A stretch of 64,000 bases of DNA from Salvia splendens (lineage: Eukaryota > Streptophyta > Magnoliopsida > Lamiales > Lamiaceae). Made by a program: the position numbers and the translations under genes. The notes below the pieces were generated by a model. It worked only from the letters and a program-made list of their open reading frames with translations, was not told where the DNA came from and did not search any database. Where the stretch lies: NCBI RefSeq assembly GCF_004379255.2, contig NC_056049.1, positions 22,056,063-22,120,062 of the forward strand, in the 5' to 3' direction. Below, one piece after another: positions 50,807 to 59,830 of the stretch (positions are counted from its first letter, which is position 1; each line of letters starts with the position of its first letter).

Positions 50807-51538
50807 AATGACTAGATGTTCTATTTATCTTCCCTTAAACATATATAACTAAATTGCACAAAAATATAATCACAATAGAAAATTGCTTTTTATATAGCTA
50901 CCAGCCTACCACCTTGCATAATTTCACCAAATTGATGATCAGATATCAAAGTTAATTGGTTTTCTTCTCTCTTATAATTAGGCACTCAACAGGCTATGAA
51001 TATGCATTAGATTTATAAGTATTTATTTATAAATAGGTCAAAGGATATATCAATATATTAAGCTATTAAATTTACAACAAGTTCGACGAAGTGATTCACT
51101 AATTTCACGTTGAGTCGTTCCTGCATACGTGATGCAATCTAAGTTAAATAATGCTTAGTATAATAACTTAAATTCGACTATATAAAATTTTAAAATAACA
51201 ATCGTCACATACTATAAACCTAGACTCAAACCATCAAACATGAGTACTAATTTAAAGTATCACATCAATATTTCTGTTCATACCATAAAATTTTGCAATT
51301 ATAATTAAACAGAAAATCAGATCAAAACCTTAGCTATTCATGGATTCACTATTTAATTTTTAAACCTTTTTAAAAATTGGAAAATGAGATCTATATAAAA
51401 TAAGCTAAGATCTTTCGGTGGGTTCATTTACTAAAAAACATTGCATAAACAGCTAAACTTACTCATAATTAAACACTCGTTTTGATGTCAACATTCCAAC
51501 CAAGCACCATTACTCTCTCACAACTAAACTTTGGGTTA
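50807..51538. other. AT-rich intergenic DNA
   Basis: No gene, repeat array or element recognised. Confidence 0.45.
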
Positions 51539-51543
51539 AGAGC

Positions 51544-52140
51544 TGATGGGGTACGAACTAAACCCTAATGGCAAGCCCAATAACAGTGACGGCCCATCAG
51601 CCCAGAGCCCAAGAAAGAGTATCTGTTCGGCACCAAAGAGTTCGGCACGACCAAAGAGTTCGGACTCAGCCTACAGCTCGGTAAAAGCCGACCAGTCAAG
51701 CTCTCCTCTCAGATCGGCAAGAGCTGATCGGTAAAGTCCAGCAGTTCGGTCTCAGCATTCGACCGAACTAGGAGTTAGTGGACTCATGAAAGGCCTCCAC
51801 GACCTCCACTATACCCACGATCTATTTAGTGGTACGAAGCAGTTATTGAGCAGTTATTGCTCACCCACGATCTTGTTAGTGGGGCTGCAAACCACGATCC
51901 TAGTTCAATGTATAAATAGGACTTAGATCAGATAGACAGGGTTAAGCTCTCTAGAGATAAAACATCATATAGCAAGTCTGTGTTGTAAGCTGTAATCCCA
52001 GATCAAGCAATACAATCTTGCCCTCCCTTCTTCCCGTGGACGTAGATTTACTTCAGTAAATCGAACCACGTAAATTCTTGGTGTCGTAGTCTTTATTCTC
52101 TACCAGCATTTACTAACATCAAAAATTCGCGGATCCATCA
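51544..52140 (+). repeat. 5' LTR
   Basis: It starts TGATGGGGTACG and ends GCGGATCCATCA. TATAAATAGG near 51911 is the likely TATA box of the genomic transcript. A GTAAATTC...GTTAC-like tail and polyA-region motifs were not resolved further. Confidence 0.95.
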
Positions 52141-52141
52141 C

Positions 52142-52159
52142 TGGCGCCGTCTGTGGGAA
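52142..52159 (+). promoter_or_regulatory. Primer-binding site
   Basis: TGGCGCCGTCTGTGGGAA lies one base after the 5' LTR. Its first nine bases are complementary to a tRNA 3' end AC-GGCGCCA, the end of plant tRNA-Asp, but the rest departs from tRNA-Asp, so the priming tRNA is not assigned. The sequence is familiar from other plant Tat elements. Confidence 0.75.
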
Positions 52160-52216
52160 ACAGAGAACAAAATTTGTGATAAAGCGAATTTTTGATCCAT
52201 TTTTTCCACCCAAAAA

Positions 52217-53902
52217 ATGCATACCAGATCGCAGAGTACCCGTATTCCTGCCCGTGAGAACCAGGAGGGAGCCAATCCATCCCATAGGTCTGGAAAACAG
52301 CCTAGGGATAAATCCACCACCAGTTCTCATGGCGAAGGAACAAGCCGCTCCAAAAATCGTCCCACTGAGTCTTCCCAGCAGCCCGATTTGAATGAGGCTG
52401 TCAAGCAGTTTTTGGCGGCGAAGCAGGAGGAATTCTTAACCTTCCTGCAAAAAAGCCAAAAGCAGCCGGAGACGAAAACGGCGGATTCTCCTTCTCCCTC
52501 CGCACAAGAAAGTCACTACCGCAGTAGTGTCGCATCTCCCAGGAGAAAGAATCCCCGTCCCCAACATGTTCCAGTTCCTCCTCGGTACCGGAATCACAGG
52601 AGAACTCAATCTCCTCCATACCGACGAGATATCGGATTCGCCGTGTACGGAGCACTGAAGACTCCGTTCTCGGACGACATCACCCGAACTCCCCTACCAC
52701 AGAACTACCGAACTCCGTCGATGACTTACGACGGGCTCGTGGACCCTCACGATTTCTTGGGGCGCTATCAATATAACATGGCGAACCAGGGTCTCAACGA
52801 GGTCCACATGTGCAAGCTGTTTCCCGAGCTGCTCATCGGGAACGCGAGAAGGTGGTTCGATAGCCTCCCCCAGGGCAGCATCAGATCTTACCGAGATCTA
52901 ATGGATGCCTTCCACAGGAGGTTCTTTCAGAAAGCGGAAGCCCGAATCACTTCGGCTCAGCTGCTTTCCATTCGTCAAGGTCGCGACGAAAAAATCAGCG
53001 ACTTTATGACAAGATTCCACAAGGAATGCCTGCAAGTAGACGATCTCAACGATCTGCTTGTCATCTCGGCATTCCAAAATGGAATCCTGCCCGGAGCTCT
53101 CTACAGGAAGCTCGTTGAGTGCGGTCCGCAGACAGCTCAGGAAATGTGGGACATTGCGGACCAGTACTCCCGGGCCGATGAGGCAGACCGTCGCAAACGG
53201 TCGTTAGACAGCTCATCGACCCGAGGAGACAGAAGGAAGCCCGATCATAGCGATCAGGGGCATCCTCGCCGGACTCCATTTGAAAGAATTCAAAGGGCTC
53301 CGGTGCAAGACAGATTGGGACCTCGTCTCAATCCCGAGAAGCCGCCCGCTCAGTTCGTACCGCTGAACAAGCCGAGAGCGGAAATTTTCGAACTGCACTC
53401 TGACCTATTCGAAAAGCCAAAGCGGATGACGAAATCAGCCGCGCGCCGACCACAGGATAGCTACTGCTCCTACCATCAAGACCACGGTCACGATACTGAG
53501 GAGTGCAGAAACTTGGCTGCAGGTATCGATGTTCTTGTGAAGGCAGGGACATTGAAAAAATACCAAAGCAAGCAGCCAAAGAAGAATAAAAAGCAGAGTG
53601 GTGCGAACTGCGCTCCTCAGGATCCGAAAAAGCAGCCGGATCCCGAAGACGATGACGAGCCGCAATATGATGGAGTAATCCAGACTATTGACGCGCTCCC
53701 TGCCGGGAAGACCAAGTCGTCCCTAAAGTCAGAGCGCAGAGGCTCCAATCGAGAGGAGCCAACGCATAAAAGGCTGAAGCAGGACGAAGTGATTACGTTC
53801 TCGGCTGCTGATCTCTCCTCACCAAGACGCCATTGTCATCCAAGCCGGAGTGGCAAACAAACTGATCCACAGGGTGTTTGTGGATACAGGAGCGTCGGTT
53901 AG
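52217..53902 (+). CDS. gag: Retrotransposon Gag
   Basis: Forms the virus-like particle. 561 codons from the ATG at 52217, the first ATG after the primer site. The N-terminal ~150 residues are basic and Pro/Ser-rich. The Retrotrans_gag core runs from about residue 170 (YDGLVDPHDFLGRYQYNM) through ARRWFDSLPQGSI and FHRRFFQ to about 330. A CCHC-like knuckle YCSYHQDHGHDTEEC follows near 415. Near the end the conserved ITFSAADLSS motif is reached, and then family homology continues in another frame (protease, from about 53814). The last ~28 codons in the gag frame therefore look like frame-shadow. Confidence 0.92.
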   Translation: MHTRSQSTRIPARENQEGANPSHRSGKQPRDKSTTSSHGEGTSRSKNRPTESSQQPDLNEAVKQFLAAKQEEFLTFLQKSQKQPETKTADSPSPSAQESHYRSSVASPRRKNPRPQHVPVPPRYRNHRRTQSPPYRRDIGFAVYGALKTPFSDDITRTPLPQNYRTPSMTYDGLVDPHDFLGRYQYNMANQGLNEVHMCKLFPELLIGNARRWFDSLPQGSIRSYRDLMDAFHRRFFQKAEARITSAQLLSIRQGRDEKISDFMTRFHKECLQVDDLNDLLVISAFQNGILPGALYRKLVECGPQTAQEMWDIADQYSRADEADRRKRSLDSSSTRGDRRKPDHSDQGHPRRTPFERIQRAPVQDRLGPRLNPEKPPAQFVPLNKPRAEIFELHSDLFEKPKRMTKSAARRPQDSYCSYHQDHGHDTEECRNLAAGIDVLVKAGTLKKYQSKQPKKNKKQSGANCAPQDPKKQPDPEDDDEPQYDGVIQTIDALPAGKTKSSLKSERRGSNREEPTHKRLKQDEVITFSAADLSSPRRHCHPSRSGKQTDPQGVCGYRSVG

Positions 53903-54287
53903 CATTCTTTTTAAAGAGTGCTTTGACAAACTAGAAGTGGACCCAGCTCGGCTCAGTCCGGCTCCGCTTCCCCTAAAGAGCTTCGCCCAGGAGGACACCC
54001 GCCCTGAAGGTATTATCAGCCTTCCGATCACGGTGGGGAAAGCGCCTACTAGCTCCAGTACGATGATTGAGTTTTTCGTGGTGAAAGCTCGGTCCCCGTA
54101 CAACATCATCCTGGGAAGAGACTGGCTCAACACAGTTCGGGCCGTTTGCTCCACTTATCACCTCACCATCAAGATCCCTACTAAAGGAGGGATAGCGGTC
54201 ATCCGAGGTGACCAAAAGAGAGCAAAGGAATGTCTGCAAATTGCGCTTAGAAGTGCCGAGCAGTCAGATCGGCACCACCAAGCATAG
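53793..54287 (+). CDS. pro: Retrotransposon aspartic protease, out of frame with gag
   Basis: Cleaves the polyprotein. The frame is open from 53793 (after TGA at 53790-53792) to TAG at 54285-54287. It has no convincing ATG of its own, so it probably depends on gag translation. The active site is FVDTGAS with the flap and ILGRDWL following, as in plant Ty3/gypsy proteases. Relative to gag it lies in the +1 frame; the conserved join between DLS and PHQDA falls at about 53813-53820 in the run CTCTCCTCACC. The terminating TAG is followed in frame by pol without another stop. Confidence 0.85.
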   Translation, partial: LRSRLLISPHQDAIVIQAGVANKLIHRVFVDTGASVSILFKECFDKLEVDPARLSPAPLPLKSFAQEDTRPEGIISLPITVGKAPTSSSTMIEFFVVKARSPYNIILGRDWLNTVRAVCSTYHLTIKIPTKGGIAVIRGDQKRAKECLQIALRSAEQSDRHHQA

Positions 54288-57200
54288 CAATCACAGCAGC
54301 CGGAGTCAGAGGCGATGACCGCAGTCATACCGGAGCCGAACTCGATGACAGTTCAGCTGTACGAAGACGATCCATCCAGAACGGTTAAGATCGGCTTCGC
54401 GGGAACGCCCCTACTTCGGGAAAAAACCATCCAGCTCCTCAAGGAGTATAAAGACGTCTTTGCATGGTCTCCGTTGGACATGACCGGAGTGCCCCCCGAG
54501 GTAATCACTCATCGGTTAAATATTGATCCTTCAGTCCGGCCGATAAAACAGAAGCAAAGACTCTTTGCGGCAGAACGAAGTCAAGTCATCCATGACGAAG
54601 TCCGTCAATTATTGAAGGCGGATGTGTTATTCGAAGTGAAGTATCCTTCGTGGGTGGCCAATCCTGTCATGATCAAGAAAAAGGAAGGAGGATGGCGGAT
54701 GTGCATAGATTTCACCGATCTAAATAAGCACTGTCCCAAAGATTGCTATCCCCTTCCGAACATAGATAAAAAAGTAGAAGCTTTGATAGGCTTTGAAATT
54801 TTTTGTTTTCTTGATCTGTACAAAGGATACCATCAAGTTTTAATGGATGAGATTGACGCTTCAAAAACGGCCTTCATTACTGATTTCGGCATTTTCGCTT
54901 ATAAAAAGATGCCATTCGGTTTAAAGAATGCCGGAGCCACTTATCAAAGGATGGTAGACAAGCTTTTTCGGCACCTGATTGGAAAGGAGGTCGAAGTGTA
55001 TGTTGACGATATAGTCGTCAAAAGCAAAAGCACTTCGGAGTACGAGCACAACCTCAAGTCCACTCTCAACGTGCTCAAGAAAGCCAACCTCAAACTTAAT
55101 CCCCAAAAGTGTACCTTTTTGGTAGATTCGGGAAAGTTCCTGGGTTGTTGGGTTTCAAAGGACGGACTCAAGGCAAACCCCTCAAAAGTTCAAGTCGTTC
55201 AGAACATGGCAATGCCGAAGTCCATACATGACGTGCAAAGGCTAACCGGATGTCTAGCCGCACTGAATCGATTCCTTTCCCAAGCAGCCGAAAAGCAACT
55301 GCCGTTCTTCAAGGTGTTGAAAAAGGCACCAAAGTTCGAGTGGGGAGCCGAGCAGAAAAAGGCCTTTGACGAGCTCAAAAGTTATCTAGCCGAGCTTCCT
55401 ATTCTCTCTGCTCCAACCGAAGCCGAAGTAATATTCTTATACTTAGCGGCATCGGATCAAACCATCAGCGCGGTGCTTGTACGAGAAGAAGGCCTAAAGC
55501 AGCTTCCCATCTATTTTACAAGCCGAGCATTAAGAGGTCCAGAAACCAGGTATCAACCTCTGGAAAAGATTGCTCTGGCATTAGTAAATGCAGCAAGGAG
55601 ACTGCGGCCATACTTCTATGCTCACAAGGTATGCGTCTTAACTGATCTGCCACTTCGGCAAGTGTTGACCAAACCAGAAGCATCAGGCAGAATCGCCAAG
55701 TGGGCTATAGAGTTGGGAGAGCACACAATTGAATATCTACCTCGGAAAGCCATCAAGGGACAAGCCTTGGCAGATTTTCTTGCAGAAGCAAAGTTCGATC
55801 AAGCAATTCCTGTTATTGCCGAACAGAAGAATTCTGCCAATGCCGAACTAGCACAGCCCTTGGAATCCGAAGTAGAGCCGCCGGACTGCTGGAGCGGATT
55901 CGTAGATGGAGCTTCAAACAAGATGGGAAGTGGAGCTGGTATTTTACTTGTCGCTCCCGACGGACACGAGGTAACCTACTCACTTCGGTTCCTATTCCCC
56001 ACTACTAATAATGAAGCCGAGTACGAAGCCCTCCTGGCCGGACTCCAGTTAGCGCAAAGTCTGCTCGTCAAATCTCTCAAAGTCCATTGTGATTCACAAG
56101 TCATAGTAAATCACATGTTGGGTACAAGTGAAGCTCGTGACGAGAGAATGAAGAAGTATTTGGACAAAGCGCAAAGCATCAGCCGAAGTTTCTCCTATTT
56201 TCGGATAATCCGCATTCCCAGAGCGGAAAATAGCCGAGCAGATACCTTAAGTAAGTTGGCCTCAGATCCGAACTCAAAGGCGGAAGAATTAATGCATCGA
56301 AGCATTGATGAAGCCGAGGTACATTCAGTATCCAGCTCGCCGAACTGGATGACGCCGATCTTGCAGTATCTGGATCAAGGACTATTGCCCGAGGATAAGA
56401 GAGAAGCTCGGAAGATCACGTGCCGAGCACTTCGGTACGAACTTCATGAAGGAGTCCTCTTTAGAAAGTCTTACCTCCAGCCGTTATTGCGGTGCGTAGG
56501 ACCAGAAGAGACAGACTACATCCTCAGAGAAGTTCATGAAGGATCGTGCGGTAGCCACATCGGAGCCAGAGCTTTAGCTAAAAAAGTTCTGAGATGGGGA
56601 TATTATTGGCCAACCATGGTACAAGAGGCAGTGCAGCTCGTCAAGAAGTGTACGAAGTGCCAAATTCATGCAAATGTCCCAAGGATGCCGCAGACCGATC
56701 TATACACTATGCAAAGCCCTTGGCCTTTCATGCAATGGGGCATAGACATAGTGGGACCACTTCCTCAAGCTCCTCGGCAGATGAAATTCCTTATCGTTGC
56801 CGTGGACTACTTCACGAAGTGGGTGGAGGCTGAACCATTAGCTACGATAACGAGCTCAAAGGCATTGGACTTCGTCTGGAAGAACATAGTGTGCCGATTT
56901 GGCATACCCCACATCCTCATCTCGGATAATGGGACTCAGTTCACCGACAAGACGTTCAAGAATTGGTGCCAAGAGCTGAACATTCAACAGCGGTTCACTT
57001 CGGTCTCCCATCCCCAAGCAAACGGACAAACGGAAGTAACGAACCGGATTCTGGTGAAAGGGTTAAAAGCTCGGTTAGAACAAGCCAAAGGACAATGGGT
57101 AGAAAATCTCCCTCAAGTCCTATGGTCCTACCGAACTACGCCCAAAACCTCCAACGGTGAAACTCCGTATAGTCTGGTGTACGGCACTGAAGCCGTAATT

Positions 57201-57578
57201 CCGGTGGAGATCGGCGTACCCAGTCCCCGAACTCTAAATTTCTCCTCAGAAATGAATGACGACGGACTGAGAGCAGAACTAGATCTCGCCGAAGAAAGAA
57301 GAGAATTGGCTTGCATAAAAGCAGCCAAGTATAAGGAGCAAGTAGCCCGGTATTATAACCAAAGGGTGAAAAAGCTTCAATTTCAAGTGGGAGATCTCGT
57401 CTTGAGAAACAACGAAGTAAGCCGAGCAGAAAAGCTGGGCAAACTCGAACCCACATGGGAGGGTCCATATCGGGTGTCAGAAGTCCTCGGCAAAGGGTCT
57501 TATAAATTGACTCACATGACAGGAGAACAAGTACCCCGAACATGGCACGTCTCCAACCTCAAGAAGTTCCACTTGTAA
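54288..57578 (+). CDS. pol: Retrotransposon Pol: RT, RNase H, second RNase H, integrase
   Basis: In the same frame as protease directly after its TAG; the first ATG is at 54315, numbered 1 here. RT: Asp167 in FLDLYKG and YVDD at 229-232. RNase H 1 (~372-490) is degenerate at its first motif (LAASDQTISAVL). A second, plant/archaeal-type RNase H (~526-650) keeps Asp531 (FVDGAS), Glu569 (NNEAEYEAL), Asp593 (HCDSQ) and Asp643 (SRAD). Integrase: zinc ligands His741, His747, Cys779 and Cys782; catalytic Asp811, Asp871 and Glu907; C-terminal WEGPYRV module. 1087 codons without a break, so the enzyme set looks intact. Confidence 0.96.
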   Translation, partial: QSQQPESEAMTAVIPEPNSMTVQLYEDDPSRTVKIGFAGTPLLREKTIQLLKEYKDVFAWSPLDMTGVPPEVITHRLNIDPSVRPIKQKQRLFAAERSQVIHDEVRQLLKADVLFEVKYPSWVANPVMIKKKEGGWRMCIDFTDLNKHCPKDCYPLPNIDKKVEALIGFEIFCFLDLYKGYHQVLMDEIDASKTAFITDFGIFAYKKMPFGLKNAGATYQRMVDKLFRHLIGKEVEVYVDDIVVKSKSTSEYEHNLKSTLNVLKKANLKLNPQKCTFLVDSGKFLGCWVSKDGLKANPSKVQVVQNMAMPKSIHDVQRLTGCLAALNRFLSQAAEKQLPFFKVLKKAPKFEWGAEQKKAFDELKSYLAELPILSAPTEAEVIFLYLAASDQTISAVLVREEGLKQLPIYFTSRALRGPETRYQPLEKIALALVNAARRLRPYFYAHKVCVLTDLPLRQVLTKPEASGRIAKWAIELGEHTIEYLPRKAIKGQALADFLAEAKFDQAIPVIAEQKNSANAELAQPLESEVEPPDCWSGFVDGASNKMGSGAGILLVAPDGHEVTYSLRFLFPTTNNEAEYEALLAGLQLAQSLLVKSLKVHCDSQVIVNHMLGTSEARDERMKKYLDKAQSISRSFSYFRIIRIPRAENSRADTLSKLASDPNSKAEELMHRSIDEAEVHSVSSSPNWMTPILQYLDQGLLPEDKREARKITCRALRYELHEGVLFRKSYLQPLLRCVGPEETDYILREVHEGSCGSHIGARALAKKVLRWGYYWPTMVQEAVQLVKKCTKCQIHANVPRMPQTDLYTMQSPWPFMQWGIDIVGPLPQAPRQMKFLIVAVDYFTKWVEAEPLATITSSKALDFVWKNIVCRFGIPHILISDNGTQFTDKTFKNWCQELNIQQRFTSVSHPQANGQTEVTNRILVKGLKARLEQAKGQWVENLPQVLWSYRTTPKTSNGETPYSLVYGTEAVIPVEIGVPSPRTLNFSSEMNDDGLRAELDLAEERRELACIKAAKYKEQVARYYNQRVKKLQFQVGDLVLRNNEVSRAEKLGKLEPTWEGPYRVSEVLGKGSYKLTHMTGEQVPRTWHVSNLKKFHL

Positions 57579-57825
57579 GAGACAAAAGTCCGGTCAGTCC
57601 GTCTCGTGTCTAGTTCGGTCATAGGGGTATATGTTTTTATTTGTTTGTTTCTTACTTGTACCTTTTACTCGTCGTTTTATAAAAAGTTTAAAGTTTTTTT
57701 CTTTCATCTTTTTCATTTTTTCTCTATGTGTTTTGTCTCTATGTGCTTGTCGTCTCTTACAAATGGTACCAAGGTATATCGTTCTTTAAAGACTGATCCC
57801 CTTTTTAGATCGATTATTAAAGACT

Positions 57826-58085
57826 ATTGTGAGTCCAAGCTTCTAAGGAGGATATAAGACCACAATTCAGCTTAACAAGCAGTCCGTCTGAAACGAACTG
57901 CAATAAGCCAACGATTGTGAGTCCAAGCTTCCAAGGAGGATACAAGACCGCAATTCAGCTTAACAAGCACTTCGTCTGAAACGAACTGCAATAAGCCAAC
58001 GATTGTGAGTCCAAGCTTCTCAGGAAGATACAAGACCACAATTCGGCTTAAGAAATAAGCACTTCGTCTGAAACGAACTGCAATA
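57826..58085 (+). repeat. About 80-bp tandem repeat downstream of pol
   Basis: Three copies, each with ATTGTGAGTCCAAGCTTC, CAAGACC(A/G)CAATTC and TTCGTCTGAAACGAACTGC. They match the array at 1281-1548 of the partial element. Confidence 0.75.
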
Positions 58086-58316
58086 AGGGAAAGTCCGATC
58101 CACGCGATAAACCTCGCCGAATTAGGACGACCAAGTTCGGTCAAAGAAGTTTACCTCATAAGACCGGGGACGACCACGTCTAGTCAAAGAGGTTTACTGC
58201 ATAAGACCACTTCGGTTAACTGGGAAAGTCCGATCCACGCGATAAAACTCGCCGAATTAGGACAAGGGAAAGTTCGATCCCGGCGACAAAAATCGCCAAA
58301 TTAGAACACAAACCAA

Positions 58317-58706
58317 GTTCGGTCAAAGATGTTTATTTCATCAGACCAAAGACGAGTCCGGTCAAAGATGTTTATTTCATCAGACCAAAGACGAGTCCGG
58401 TCAAAGATGTTTATTTCATCAGACCAAAGACGAGTCCGGTCAAAGATGTTTATTTCATCAGACCAAAGACGAGTCCGGTCAAAGATGTTTATTTCATCAG
58501 ACCAAAGACGAGTCCGGTCAAAGATGTTTATTTCATCAGACCAAAGACGAGTCCGGTCAAAGATGTTTATTTCATCAGACCAAAGACGAGTCCGGTCAAA
58601 GATGTTTATTTCATCAGACCAAGGACCAAGTCCGGTCAAAGAAGTTTACTTCATAAGACCAAGGACCAAGTCCGGTCAAAGAAGTTTACTTCATAAGACC
58701 GAGGAC
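58317..58706 (+). repeat. 39-bp minisatellite inside the retrotransposon
   Basis: Eight nearly identical 39-bp copies beginning GTCCGGTCAAAGATGTTTAT and including TTCATCAGACCAAAGACGA are followed by two diverged copies with GAAGTTTACTTCATAAGACC. The unit length is a multiple of three, so reading frames run through it on both strands, but the products are simple 13-residue repeats and not credible proteins. Confidence 0.93.
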
Positions 58707-58841
58707 AAGTACGATGAAATTTTTTCGCTAAGCTGTAAATACAGTGTTAGAAGCGAAAACAAAATTTCATTTTTCAAATCTTGTTCGGCATACAACTCCG
58801 CTACCCTACAAAATGGCGTTACGCTATTACAAAGGATTATT

Positions 58842-59629
58842 CTACTGTCCAGGGTTGCTGAAGTTAAGCCACCTATCTGCAAAATCCTCTGGAAGCCGAG
58901 TTCGGTTGTTCCGAGCAGATGAAGAATAAGCAGGTCGACGAGATGCTATCCTCGACCCAACACCTCTTCCGCGAGCCCCAGAAGCTCTAACCCCTCGGCG
59001 ATGAAGAGTCTCTGCAATAAGCATCTGCTGATCTTGCTGGCTCATAGTCACAACTCCTCGGCGAATTTCAGTCCGTCCCTGTCTTGACGATTCCGGATGC
59101 TCCTGAGCCCGTTCTCGTCTTGACGTTTCCGGCTGTTCCGGAGTTCGTTGTTGACTTGGAGTAGGATTTTGAACAAGGGAACCAGAGGCTTGATCTGGAG
59201 TGCGAGCATCTGTTGACGGGAAATGCCTAAGGAATCTCCCGATTGAGGGACGCCGGGAAAGAATGATGTCGTACCGAGAAGCCCAGCGCCGCAATGATTT
59301 CACAACTTGTTGGCAAGCCGAGCTCTCCAGCGCATTTTCCTCCGGAGTACATGATATTCCTCCCACAGTTCGTCAACTCGACTCTGAACATCTGATATGG
59401 TCACTCCCCCGCGCACACGGATGTAATCCTCGTACGCAGTCCTCTCTGCAATGGTCGTATTCAGCTCGGCCTCCAGATCCTTCTTATCGGACTCTAAGTC
59501 CTTATTATCGGCCTCCAGCTTCACTAAACGAGCCAGAAGCTCGTCATTCTTCGTCTGATCGGCTATAGCTCTTTTCTCAGCTTCGTCTAAAGCCGAAGAG
59601 TACAGCCGTTTCCAGTGAAGTATCTCCAT
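58842..59629 (-). CDS. Distal part of the antisense gene region
   Basis: On the minus strand 59629-59300 encodes a heptad-rich coiled coil (LEADNKDLESDKKDLEAELN). A second frame, 59366-58842, continues with QQVVKSLRRWASRYDIILSR and a Ser/Gln/Arg-rich tail. The two frames overlap near 59300-59366, so either a frameshift mutation or another splice joins them. An AG acceptor-like site precedes 59629, so this may be a further exon of the antisense gene. The product's role is unknown. Confidence 0.5.
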
Positions 59630-59830
59630 CTCCTTGAGTACAAAGCAGCTATATTAGTTCGGCAGCTGTACCGAGCAGATAGTAAAATACAACAGGAATA
59701 AAGGCGAGTACGAAAAGCTATACGAAGACAAGTGTAGAGAATTTTTCATTCACAAGGAAAATTTTTACACTAGGAGGGCTTCAAGGCCATTTTACAAGGA
59801 AGAAACTAGACTAAGAGAAGGGAGACGAAA

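Noticed and set aside
58317..58706. CRISPR-like regular repeats
   Set aside because: Copies are contiguous with no unique spacers, and the genome is eukaryotic.
58301..58922. Long frames with 13-residue repeats on both strands
   Set aside because: They arise because the 39-bp minisatellite unit is a multiple of three; there is no domain, and the frames depend on the array only.
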